From contig LT984857.1 in assembly GCA_900258555.1 (NCBI GenBank), forward strand, positions 385,795 to 449,794: a stretch of 64,000 nucleotides of DNA, in the 5' to 3' direction. This document shows positions 18,183 through 25,846 of the stretch, piece by piece (positions within the stretch are counted from its first letter, which is position 1; each line of letters starts with the position of its first letter). Below the pieces are notes generated by a model that saw nothing but the letters and a program-made list of their open reading frames with translations, did no database searches and was not told the origin of the DNA. This DNA is from an uncultured Desulfobacterium sp. GTDB lineage: Bacteria; Desulfobacterota; DSM-4660; Desulfatiglandales; Desulfatiglandaceae. The position numbers and the translations under genes were made by a program.

Positions 18183-18210
18183 AACACGCAACTCGTAACT
18201 CGTAACTCGT
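18183..18210. repeat. Tandem heptanucleotide repeat upstream of arnB
   Basis: Three exact copies of AACTCGT lie at 18190-18210, preceded by a degenerate copy AACACGC at 18183-18189. It sits in the arnB 5' region, about 75-100 bases before the start codon. Confidence 0.7.
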
Positions 18211-18263
18211 TAACAAATCCTGGGGCATGATACACACAAAACCCTTCAGGAATATTTCAATAT

Positions 18264-18281
18264 TATTACAAATATGTAATA
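18264..18281. promoter_or_regulatory. Palindrome, candidate operator for the arn operon
   Basis: TATTACA at 18264-18270 is inverted as TGTAATA at 18275-18281 across four bases. On the minus strand a TATAAT sequence at 18286-18281 touches its upstream edge, so a regulator bound here could block or aid a promoter for arnB. The -35 region is not convincing, and the stretch is AT-rich. Confidence 0.35.
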
Positions 18282-18337
18282 TTATAACGACTTGAGATGA
18301 TAGCAAATTTGCCGATAAACTTCAGGACGATCTAATA

Positions 18338-19417
18338 TCAATCCACATGCATCATCAAGTAGGTGCCGACCAGGGTGAAGATCGCATTAGCCATCCATAC
18401 CGAGACAACCGGAGGAATGACACCTGCCATACCAAGTGACCTGAAAAACCCCAGAAAAGACATATAGATCACACAGAAAAACAGGCCTATGGCCACGGCC
18501 AGGGACGGCCCCCCTTTTTTCAGGATAAGTGAAATGGGGACGCCTATCACCACCATGAGCAGAACTATAAATGGAAATGCCGTTTTTAAATGTAGATCAA
18601 CCGAGTATTGCGTGACATCAACACCTTCTTGTTTCATCCTTTCAACAAACCGCTTCAACTGCCAGTAACCCATCTCTTCCGGGTCTTTTTCTTCCCTTAA
18701 AAATGTATCCGGCGTTTCTGGTAATTCCAGCTCAAATTGATCGAATTTATTGGTGCTGTATTCCTTATTACCCGATTTTGACTGTAGAATAATTCCATCT
18801 GTAATATTCCATTTTCCATTTTCCCATATTCCTTCCCTGCCGTCAATTTTTCTTATCAACTTAAACGAATCGTCAAAGAAATACAGGCTCGGCTCGACCA
18901 TTACCTGTCTGCGTCTGTCAAAGTGCCTCATCCAGTAAATGCACTTTTTACCTCTGTACCATATGTCAGAGCATTTTCTGGAGCTTCCCTGATCCTGCTT
19001 TTTGACCTCAACCCTCCAAATCTTATTGGACCTGGAACTGGTATAAGGGACGATAACCTCCGAACATAGAAACAGACCGACAGCCAGTATCATAGATGTA
19101 ATGATGATCGGTCTGGAGATTATCCATATGTTGAGTCCACAGCCGTTTAGGAGCATGATATGGTTATTCTTTTTCATTAAAGAAAACATAATAATTATAG
19201 ACATAAGTGTGGCAGGGGGCAGCATCTGTACGATTATCAGGGGTATCTTAAAGGCAAAGTAGGTAAGGGCCGGGCTTATTCCGACATTCGCCTCTATCAG
19301 GTTATCAATGGCCCCGATAGAATCAATCAACAGGTAAAGGAATACAAAGATCACCTCACAGATAGTCAGAAGCTTTAAGAATTCCCTGACCAGATATTTG
19401 CTCAGTGTGCTTTGCAT
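18338..19417 (-). CDS. lptG: LPS export ABC transporter permease LptG
   Basis: The 359-residue membrane protein of the LptF/LptG family has three N-terminal helices, a periplasmic beta-jellyroll (about 125-265) and three C-terminal helices. With LptF and LptB it extracts lipopolysaccharide from the inner membrane and passes it to LptC. The periplasmic part shows GIWENGKWNITDGIILQ, typical of LptG. Usually lptF lies just upstream; here the upstream gene, 36 bases away, is an ArnT-like glycosyltransferase, so this permease is uncoupled from lptF. That could be reordering, or a dedicated permease for a glycolipid made by the upstream genes. Confidence 0.82.
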   Translation of the reverse strand: MQSTLSKYLVREFLKLLTICEVIFVFLYLLIDSIGAIDNLIEANVGISPALTYFAFKIPLIIVQMLPPATLMSIIIMFSLMKKNNHIMLLNGCGLNIWIISRPIIITSMILAVGLFLCSEVIVPYTSSRSNKIWRVEVKKQDQGSSRKCSDIWYRGKKCIYWMRHFDRRRQVMVEPSLYFFDDSFKLIRKIDGREGIWENGKWNITDGIILQSKSGNKEYSTNKFDQFELELPETPDTFLREEKDPEEMGYWQLKRFVERMKQEGVDVTQYSVDLHLKTAFPFIVLLMVVIGVPISLILKKGGPSLAVAIGLFFCVIYMSFLGFFRSLGMAGVIPPVVSVWMANAIFTLVGTYLMMHVD

Positions 19418-19453
19418 AGTTTAAAGTCCAAAAAGAAGTGTTTGGCTGAATCC

Positions 19454-21274
19454 TTATCCTTTGCGTGCCTTACGGGGCAACAGAAGCAATGGAGGGGATG
19501 TCAATGCCTCCTCCGGCCAGGGTTCAAGGGCTGTTCTGGAAAAGAATTCCTTATTGGCGACCATGAGATTTGTCCTGTTTGCCGCGACAGGAAATAAGAT
19601 ACCCCATTTTTTTATTCTGGACCAGTACTTATGGCTCATATTTACCAGAAGGGGGCCGTCAGAGGCAAGGGATCTGAGGCTATCCTCTCCCTTAAGGAAA
19701 AAAAGTGTATGGTCTTTGGATGTGTCGCTGTGCGCCAGCTCCCCTACCTCGTCTACAAGTATTATCCTGCGCCTGGTGTAAAAGCTCAGGCTCTGGTCAT
19801 AGGTGTGCCATTCTGCGATTTTTATATCAGCAGGCAGGGGGTCGGGCATGGCCTTGACAAGGCCGCTGACTTTCCTGTGCGTGGTGATAAGCCCGGCGCT
19901 CTTACCCAACGTGGGCATGATGAGCACCAGGATCAGTCCTACGGACACAAGGGCCAGCCTTCTCCTAAAAATGGAAAGGATTACCAGACCGCATCCTGCT
20001 GACAATAAGCACTGGTTCAGGAAAACTAATGCTTCTATCTTTGAAAAAGGCACGGTATCCTGGTACCTGGCTGCATAAGGTAAAGATATAATCAGTCCGA
20101 CAATACAGACCACCGTGATTGCAAGACACCAGCCAGTGGCCGGGCCAAACAGTTCCTTTCCGTTGAAGTGCCGGGCCGTCAGAATAGCCAGGGCAGGGTA
20201 AGAGGGGAGGATGTAAGGAAGGAGCTTGCATTTGCTCAGGCTGAAAAGGCCCACTACTGCGATAACCCATATGACCAGGAACAGGATAGCCTGGGATTGC
20301 CGTTTATCCGCAAGCTGATCAGAAAGAGCCGGATTCTGCCTGTTTTCTCGGGTCCGGGCTGATACTGTGAGAGGAGATTTTAATATATCAAGACCAGATC
20401 TTATGGCATGGACCATAACCGGGAATAAAAATGCTCCCCAGAACATCATGCCCAATGGCAGGGTGGCGGGAAAGAACCAGAAGGGTTTAAGGTGCTCTTC
20501 TCCTGAAAGGCGGGCAAAATGCTGTACGACTATGTAAAAGTGCCAGAATTCAGGGTTTCGTTGTACTACTAAAAAATGCCATGGCGCGACAATGACTGCA
20601 AAGATCACAGGGCCAGGCCACCAGGCCATGCGGCCCATGGCGTCCAGGTTTCGAAGGGCCGATAAAAACAGCAGTAAGATAACTACCGTCAGTACTATGG
20701 CCGCAAGGCCCTTTGCCATGGTCGCCAGACCCAGGCAGGCCCATGCCAGGGTGTACCAGCGTCTGGCGGTGGTAGCTGCCTCTGTTGTATAACCCAGCCA
20801 CCATGCCCCCCAGGTTGCTGTAAGGCAGAGGCTGAAGACCATATCAATAATAGGGAGGCGCGCCAGCACAAAAGGCTCTAGACTGGTAAGATAAATCCAT
20901 CCGGCGGTCAGCCCTATCCGGCGCCCCAAAACGCGCCGACCAAGGCTGATTACAAGTAAGACACTTAGAAGACCGGCAACTGCCGGAACCGCACGCACAG
21001 CAAGCTCTTTTTCGCCTAGCAGGGCAATGGATGCGGCCACCAGCCAGTAAAACAGGGGTGGCTTTTCAAGATACTTTACATAGTTAAGATGAGGGGTAAC
21101 AAAATCTCCGCTCTCCAGCATCTCCCTTGCGATCTCTGCATAACGGCCTTCATCAGGATCGGCCAATGGGTACTCTCCCAGAAAACCGAAGTACATGAGG
21201 ACCGCTAAAAGTAAAATAAAGCAAATGCCTGTGGCCCAGCGGCAATTCGCAGGAATGAATAAGTTAGACGTCAT
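19454..21274 (-). CDS. ArnT-like GT-C glycosyltransferase (third copy)
   Basis: The 606-residue membrane protein has about 12 hydrophobic helices and the first-loop signature LADPDEGRYAEIAREMLESG, then KYLEKPPLFYWL, keeping the catalytic acidic pair of the ArnT/PMT superfamily. FWHFYIVVQHFARL and KPFWFFPATLPLGM correspond to the ArnT region EPDFW...PFWF. It probably transfers a sugar from a polyprenyl phosphate to a lipid or polysaccharide on the periplasmic face. No clear ribosome binding site precedes the ATG. It lies between an MMPL exporter and lptG on the same strand, suggesting modification of an exported lipid. The substrate cannot be deduced. Confidence 0.8.
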   Translation of the reverse strand: MTSNLFIPANCRWATGICFILLLAVLMYFGFLGEYPLADPDEGRYAEIAREMLESGDFVTPHLNYVKYLEKPPLFYWLVAASIALLGEKELAVRAVPAVAGLLSVLLVISLGRRVLGRRIGLTAGWIYLTSLEPFVLARLPIIDMVFSLCLTATWGAWWLGYTTEAATTARRWYTLAWACLGLATMAKGLAAIVLTVVILLLFLSALRNLDAMGRMAWWPGPVIFAVIVAPWHFLVVQRNPEFWHFYIVVQHFARLSGEEHLKPFWFFPATLPLGMMFWGAFLFPVMVHAIRSGLDILKSPLTVSARTRENRQNPALSDQLADKRQSQAILFLVIWVIAVVGLFSLSKCKLLPYILPSYPALAILTARHFNGKELFGPATGWCLAITVVCIVGLIISLPYAARYQDTVPFSKIEALVFLNQCLLSAGCGLVILSIFRRRLALVSVGLILVLIMPTLGKSAGLITTHRKVSGLVKAMPDPLPADIKIAEWHTYDQSLSFYTRRRIILVDEVGELAHSDTSKDHTLFFLKGEDSLRSLASDGPLLVNMSHKYWSRIKKWGILFPVAANRTNLMVANKEFFSRTALEPWPEEALTSPPLLLLPRKARKG

Positions 21275-21331
21275 TTTTTTGTGTCATGAGTTAGAGGATA
21301 ATTTGAAGGGAATTTTTATAACTCAATATCG

Positions 21332-23494
21332 TTATTTGTCAAACAGTGCTGCTATCTCAGCCTCAATTTCGGCCTCTCCCTTAATATGCTCAGCAGGGAG
21401 CACCCTATCCAACCAGCGCGGCACCCACCAGTTGACATCTCCTAGCAGTTCCATGGTAGCCGGCACCAGCACAATACGCACTACTGTGGCATCAACCAGT
21501 ATGGCGCTTGCAAGCCCCAGCCCTATCTGCTTTATGTATACATTGGGATCAAAGATGAAGACCCCGAACACAAACACCATGATCGCAGCCGCTGCGGTGA
21601 TGACGCGCGCTGTAACAGCTAATCCGTCTGCCACGGCAAGACTGTTGTCTCTGGTTCGCATGTATTCTTCTCGAATCCGGGAAAGTAGAAAGACCTCATA
21701 GTCCATTGAAAGACCGAATAAAATGGCAAACATTATCATCGGCACAAATGCAGGCACAGGTGTTTCGGGGATGTTCAACAGACGGCCCAGCCAGGTGCCG
21801 TTAACCGCGTATGACATCACGCCGTAAGCTGCGGCGATAGACAAAAGATTCATAATGCCTGCCTTAAGCGCCACCAATGGAGACCGGAAAACAGTGGTAA
21901 GAAGTAGAAATGACAGGAGCACCACGGTAATAATAAATAAAGGCAGGCGCCTTAAGATGTAATCTGCATGGTCAATGGAGATCGCCGTGAATCCGCCGAC
22001 CAAGACCTTTACCCCGGTGCCCGCAACAACCCCTGGAATAATATCGTTTCGCAGTGTCTTTACGAGCTGTTGAGTCTGCTTTGACTGCGGCTTTGATGCG
22101 GGATAAATGTTTACAAGGAAGGTATCCGCCGTCTGATTGAAACCGACCGGCAACACAAAAGCGATGTCGTCAGTGGTCTGAAGCTTTGCGCTCAGCTTCA
22201 TGAGGGTGGACTGAATATTGCCTGCGCCCCGCGCATCAACCAGCAGTAACAGAGGGCCGTTAAAGCCCGGCCCGAAGCCTGCGGTCATCATGTCGTAGGC
22301 CCGGCGTGATGTTTCTTTTTTTGGGTTGTTACCGTCATCCGGGAATCCGAAGCGCAGGTTTAAAAGCGGTAGTGTAATGATCAACAGCACAAACGCACCG
22401 GCAAAAAAGATCATCCATGGCCGGCGTTGAACTACACGGCTCCAGCGATACCAAAAGCCGTGATCTTCGCCTTCGCCTCTTGCTCTGATGGAGGGGATAC
22501 GGAATCTGTCAATGTTGCGCCCGACAAAACCGAGGATAGCCGGAAGCAGTGTAAGGGAGGCGGCCAGCATGACAACCACCGCAATCATTGACAGGCAAAG
22601 CACTCCATACAGATATCCCAGTTTCATTGCCAGCATGCCAAGCAGCGAGATAACCACGGTGCATCCGGCAAACAGTACGGCGCGACCGGCTGTAGCCATG
22701 GCCGTGATCGCGGCCACCCGAGGAGATAAGCCTTGATCTAAGGCGTTACGATAGCGGGTGATGATGAAGAGCGCATAGTCAATGCCTACGCCCAGACCGA
22801 TCATGGTTGCAACGGTCACCGCCCAGTCCGGTGTTTCGAAAACGCGCGACAGGATGCCGCCAAGGGCTGAGCCGATTCCAAGACCGAAAAGCGCTGTCAG
22901 TATTGGCAGTCCCATTGCAAGCACTGAACCAAAGGCAACAAGCAGAATGAGTGCGGAAAAGCCGAGAGCAATGGTCTCGCCGCCTAAGGACCGTGAATCA
23001 ACGAATGTTGACACCTCGATCTCAAGTCCGTTTCGCGTGCCCGGATTAACCAGGGCCAGAAACTTTTTTTGGTAGTCGGCATCAAGGTTTGCAATCTTGT
23101 CTATGGTGCGGTCCAAATTGACTACGGCAAATGCCGTGGCGCCGTTTTTTGCAATCTGGTTGGCCCCTTCAGGTGTAAGTGGGCTTACCACTGAAGAGAC
23201 ATGAGGAAATTCCGCGACTTTTTTGAGCAAAGCCTCAATAGTCTCTTTGTTTACTTGCGTATTAAGCTTGCTGCCGGCAGAGAAAACAATGTTTATGGAA
23301 TCGCCCTTACGGGCGGGAAAGCGCTCATCAAGAAGATCAAAGACTTTTGTGGCCTCTTCTTGAGGGGTCTGATAGTCGGCACGGTATTTAGAGGGATATT
23401 TTCCATGGAAGGCGATAACTGTCCCAAGAACGATAATCCATATTGCGAGAACCAACCAGCGCCGGCGAAGGCATATGTCAGCAAGATAGATCAA
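21332..23494 (-). CDS. MMPL/RND-type lipid exporter
   Basis: The 720-residue protein is built as two repeats, each with one membrane helix, a periplasmic domain and five further helices. Signatures are GLGVGIDYALFIITRYR in the first half and LFGLSMDYEVFLLSRIREEY in the second; the Asp/Tyr positions serve proton coupling in this family. MMPL proteins move lipids or glycolipids out of the inner membrane. The start codon is TTG at 23494, overlapping the stop of the acyltransferase gene (TTGA), so the two are translationally coupled. The pairing with an acyltransferase and glycosyltransferases recalls mycobacterial glycolipid loci, though homology to those was not tested. Confidence 0.85.
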   Translation of the reverse strand: MIYLADICLRRRWLVLAIWIIVLGTVIAFHGKYPSKYRADYQTPQEEATKVFDLLDERFPARKGDSINIVFSAGSKLNTQVNKETIEALLKKVAEFPHVSSVVSPLTPEGANQIAKNGATAFAVVNLDRTIDKIANLDADYQKKFLALVNPGTRNGLEIEVSTFVDSRSLGGETIALGFSALILLVAFGSVLAMGLPILTALFGLGIGSALGGILSRVFETPDWAVTVATMIGLGVGIDYALFIITRYRNALDQGLSPRVAAITAMATAGRAVLFAGCTVVISLLGMLAMKLGYLYGVLCLSMIAVVVMLAASLTLLPAILGFVGRNIDRFRIPSIRARGEGEDHGFWYRWSRVVQRRPWMIFFAGAFVLLIITLPLLNLRFGFPDDGNNPKKETSRRAYDMMTAGFGPGFNGPLLLLVDARGAGNIQSTLMKLSAKLQTTDDIAFVLPVGFNQTADTFLVNIYPASKPQSKQTQQLVKTLRNDIIPGVVAGTGVKVLVGGFTAISIDHADYILRRLPLFIITVVLLSFLLLTTVFRSPLVALKAGIMNLLSIAAAYGVMSYAVNGTWLGRLLNIPETPVPAFVPMIMFAILFGLSMDYEVFLLSRIREEYMRTRDNSLAVADGLAVTARVITAAAAIMVFVFGVFIFDPNVYIKQIGLGLASAILVDATVVRIVLVPATMELLGDVNWWVPRWLDRVLPAEHIKGEAEIEAEIAALFDK

Positions 23495-24264
23495 CTATCG
23501 GCCCCGTGGTGAGCGGCTATGGTCTGTTCCATCCATGAAGCGGCCCTTTCAGACATTTCGGCCAACTCCTCCTTCGGGAAACCTTTTTCTCCGTTGGGTA
23601 CCGGGGGAAATATCGGCTCACCAATGACCAATCTTACTGTTATCCAGTTGGGCCTCATCTGTTTTCCGAAAAGACGCCGGCGTTTCAGGATATAAACCAT
23701 CGGGACTATCGGGGCCTGGTGCAGATAAGACTGATAGAATGCGCCGGGACGGAAACGGTGAATGGTCTGACTTAAGTGCACCAGTTCTCCTTCAGGAAGA
23801 AAATGGACATGATGACCTTGAGCCAAGGCCTCTCCAATAGGTCTTGTTATCATATTAAAACCCATTGAAGTTGCAGGGATGGGGAAGGCCCTTAGGAATC
23901 TTAGTATCCTGCGGATAAAGGGAACTTCATAATTTCGCTGGGCAACAGTGATGTACAGGCGCTTGGGGAAAAATACATAACTGGCAAAGACGGTATCAAA
24001 ATAATGGCAGTGGTTTGAAATTGTAATGCAGCCTCTTTTACCAAATATCTTTTTATTCTTGCGGCCTTCAATACGAAAGCTGAAAAAGATACCACAGAAT
24101 GTCACTATAACGAAACAAATGACAAATAATGGAAAAATCAGCAGCTCGAACCAGAAGTCAAGGTATATGAACCTGAAGGGCTTAGTGAAATCTATCTTTT
24201 TTGTGTTTTTTCGAATTTGTATGATCTTATCTTCAGGAATCTCCGGTCTTAATTTCAGCTCCAT
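23491..24264 (-). CDS. PlsC-type 1-acylglycerol-3-phosphate acyltransferase family protein
   Basis: The 257-residue acyltransferase has an N-terminal membrane helix (ELLIFPLFVICFVIVTF), the catalytic NH-x4-D motif in ISNHCHYFDTVFAS, and the substrate motif FLPEGELVHLS. It should transfer an acyl chain to a lysophospholipid or a glycolipid on the cytoplasmic face. It lies between a GT4 glycosyltransferase (39 bases upstream) and the MMPL exporter (overlapping), so it more likely acylates a special lipid than makes bulk phosphatidic acid (inference). Confidence 0.83.
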   Translation of the reverse strand: MELKLRPEIPEDKIIQIRKNTKKIDFTKPFRFIYLDFWFELLIFPLFVICFVIVTFCGIFFSFRIEGRKNKKIFGKRGCITISNHCHYFDTVFASYVFFPKRLYITVAQRNYEVPFIRRILRFLRAFPIPATSMGFNMITRPIGEALAQGHHVHFLPEGELVHLSQTIHRFRPGAFYQSYLHQAPIVPMVYILKRRRLFGKQMRPNWITVRLVIGEPIFPPVPNGEKGFPKEELAEMSERAASWMEQTIAAHHGADS

Positions 24265-24303
24265 AAATATAAACCTAAATCATACCAGTAGGCTGTCCGG
24301 GAA

Positions 24304-25467
24304 TTAAAATCTTCGGACTACAACCGTGTTTGGAAAAATGGCAAATTCCGGACGGGTTCTCAATACTTCCCTGTGAAACGCCTCCATGTCGTCCATGCAC
24401 TTATCAAATCTGTATTGCTCAGCCATCTGCAATACATCCTGTTTCAATTCGCGAAGAAGCACCCTTCTTTCATACCAGAAATCAATCTTTGCTGCCAGCG
24501 CGTCCGCATCATCCATTTCAAAGATAAAACGCTCATCTAAAGCAAACTGAGTTGATTGACTATGTGGAGAATTTCCAATAAGGCAAGGAAGCCCGCATCC
24601 GACGGCCTCCAAACAGGACAGGCCCTCCAGTTCTATTATGGAAGGATGAATATATATATCTGAAGTATTCAAATAGAGAAGCTTGTCTCCTTCGGTGACA
24701 TATTCAATTAAAGGCGTAAGGGGAAGTTCAGCACCCATCTTTCTGAGTTGTTCGGTATTATTACCTTTTCCACATAGAAGGAGTTGTATATTGTCTTTGT
24801 ATTTTGATCTTTGAACTGCTTCAATAAGCAGTACCTGCCTTTTTTCATTTGAATGTCTGCCTACATTAACAATGACGAAATGATCCGAAAACCAGTCAGG
24901 CCTGGGTTTGTCCACATGATGGTATGTCTTTGGTATGCCATTGGAAATAATTTTGAAATCGGCCTTGCTCCCATGGTCTCTCAGTATATTTGCTGCATGT
25001 TTTGAGGGGCAGTGAACCGCATCCACATGTTTAAAGAGACAGAAATTAAAAATACAATAGAGCATCTTCTCTATCAAAGGCCTATCCTTCTTCCCCATAG
25101 CCGCTATTATGTTCTCAGGCTGGATATGACAGGCACCTATGACAGGAATTCCCATTCCTTTGGCAATTTTTACAGCATTACGGGCCAATAAAAACGGAAA
25201 CTGTATTTGGACAAGATCAGCCCCTTCAAAGGCCTTTTTTAGAATATCTCTTTTGCCTATCCCAAATAGGAAGCCCATACTTTCTAAAGATTGCCGGACA
25301 AAAGGGAGATAAAATCCCGGAATGGTGTAAAAATCACCGTCATATTCACCGGTGGTCACAATAGTAATCTTATGCCCTCGCTTTTTGAGCTCTTCGACCA
25401 TCCGTTTTGTGGAAACGACCGCGCCGTTTCCCTCAGTCCAACTGTCTATAACAATAACTATTTTCAT
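24304..25467 (-). CDS. Family 4 glycosyltransferase, possibly glycolipid-forming
   Basis: The 387-residue GT-B enzyme has an N-terminal acceptor domain beginning MKIVIVIDSWTEGNGAVVST, a donor domain beginning at FVIVNVGRHSNEKRQ, and the donor-binding stretch IYIHPSIIELEGLSCLEA with the E-x7-E type motif. The segment GNSPHSQSTQFALDERFIFE resembles that of diacylglycerol glucosyltransferases (recalled resemblance, not a search). It would add a hexose from a nucleotide sugar to a membrane lipid. It is the first gene of the minus-strand unit GT4-PlsC-MMPL-ArnT-like-LptG and is divergent from mprF. Confidence 0.78.
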   Translation of the reverse strand: MKIVIVIDSWTEGNGAVVSTKRMVEELKKRGHKITIVTTGEYDGDFYTIPGFYLPFVRQSLESMGFLFGIGKRDILKKAFEGADLVQIQFPFLLARNAVKIAKGMGIPVIGACHIQPENIIAAMGKKDRPLIEKMLYCIFNFCLFKHVDAVHCPSKHAANILRDHGSKADFKIISNGIPKTYHHVDKPRPDWFSDHFVIVNVGRHSNEKRQVLLIEAVQRSKYKDNIQLLLCGKGNNTEQLRKMGAELPLTPLIEYVTEGDKLLYLNTSDIYIHPSIIELEGLSCLEAVGCGLPCLIGNSPHSQSTQFALDERFIFEMDDADALAAKIDFWYERRVLLRELKQDVLQMAEQYRFDKCMDDMEAFHREVLRTRPEFAIFPNTVVVRRF

Positions 25468-25846
25468 TATGATGACTTGGGCTTGGAGAGCAACATCCCA
25501 TAGAAACTCCGTATAAAGATTATGTTCAGATTCGAGGTGGTAAGATACACGTCTATGATTTCAAAAATCTTTCAGAAGTATTACAAGTTGGTAATATTAT
25601 GCCGGGAACTAATATGGCAGGGAATTGCCTGCAGGCAGATAGGCTGTGAATATGAATATCCGCAGACATATAAGTTGAAGGCTATCGTTTATTCATATAT
25701 ATTTTGTGATCAAACAATACATTGACAAGCAAGCGGGCGAGGGCCAGATGATGCAAGCCGTGATGCGGCCTTTTAAATATTGAAACCGCCTGCCTCAGCC
25801 TTCTACCTGAGCGGCTGAGCATTTACCACAAGGGTTTCGGATTGGC
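25468..25846. other. Divergent intergenic region between GT4 gene and mprF
   Basis: This 379-base AT-rich stretch must hold promoters for both membrane-lipid units. It contains a perfect 12-bp palindrome TGCCTGCAGGCA at 25626-25637, a TTGACA at 25722-25727 on the plus strand with only a poor -10 match after it, and a hairpin in the mprF leader pairing CTCAGCC (25794-25800) with GGCTGAG (25813-25819). A 67-codon open frame at 25522-25725 lacks a ribosome binding site and is not accepted as a gene. Confidence 0.5.

Noticed and set aside
25615-25629. Sigma-54-like sequence TGGCAGGGAATTGCC
   Set aside because: There are nine bases between GG and GC, not the required ten.
25522-25725. 67-codon frame in the region between the GT4 gene and mprF
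   Set aside because: It has no ribosome binding site or family features and lies in an AT-rich control region.
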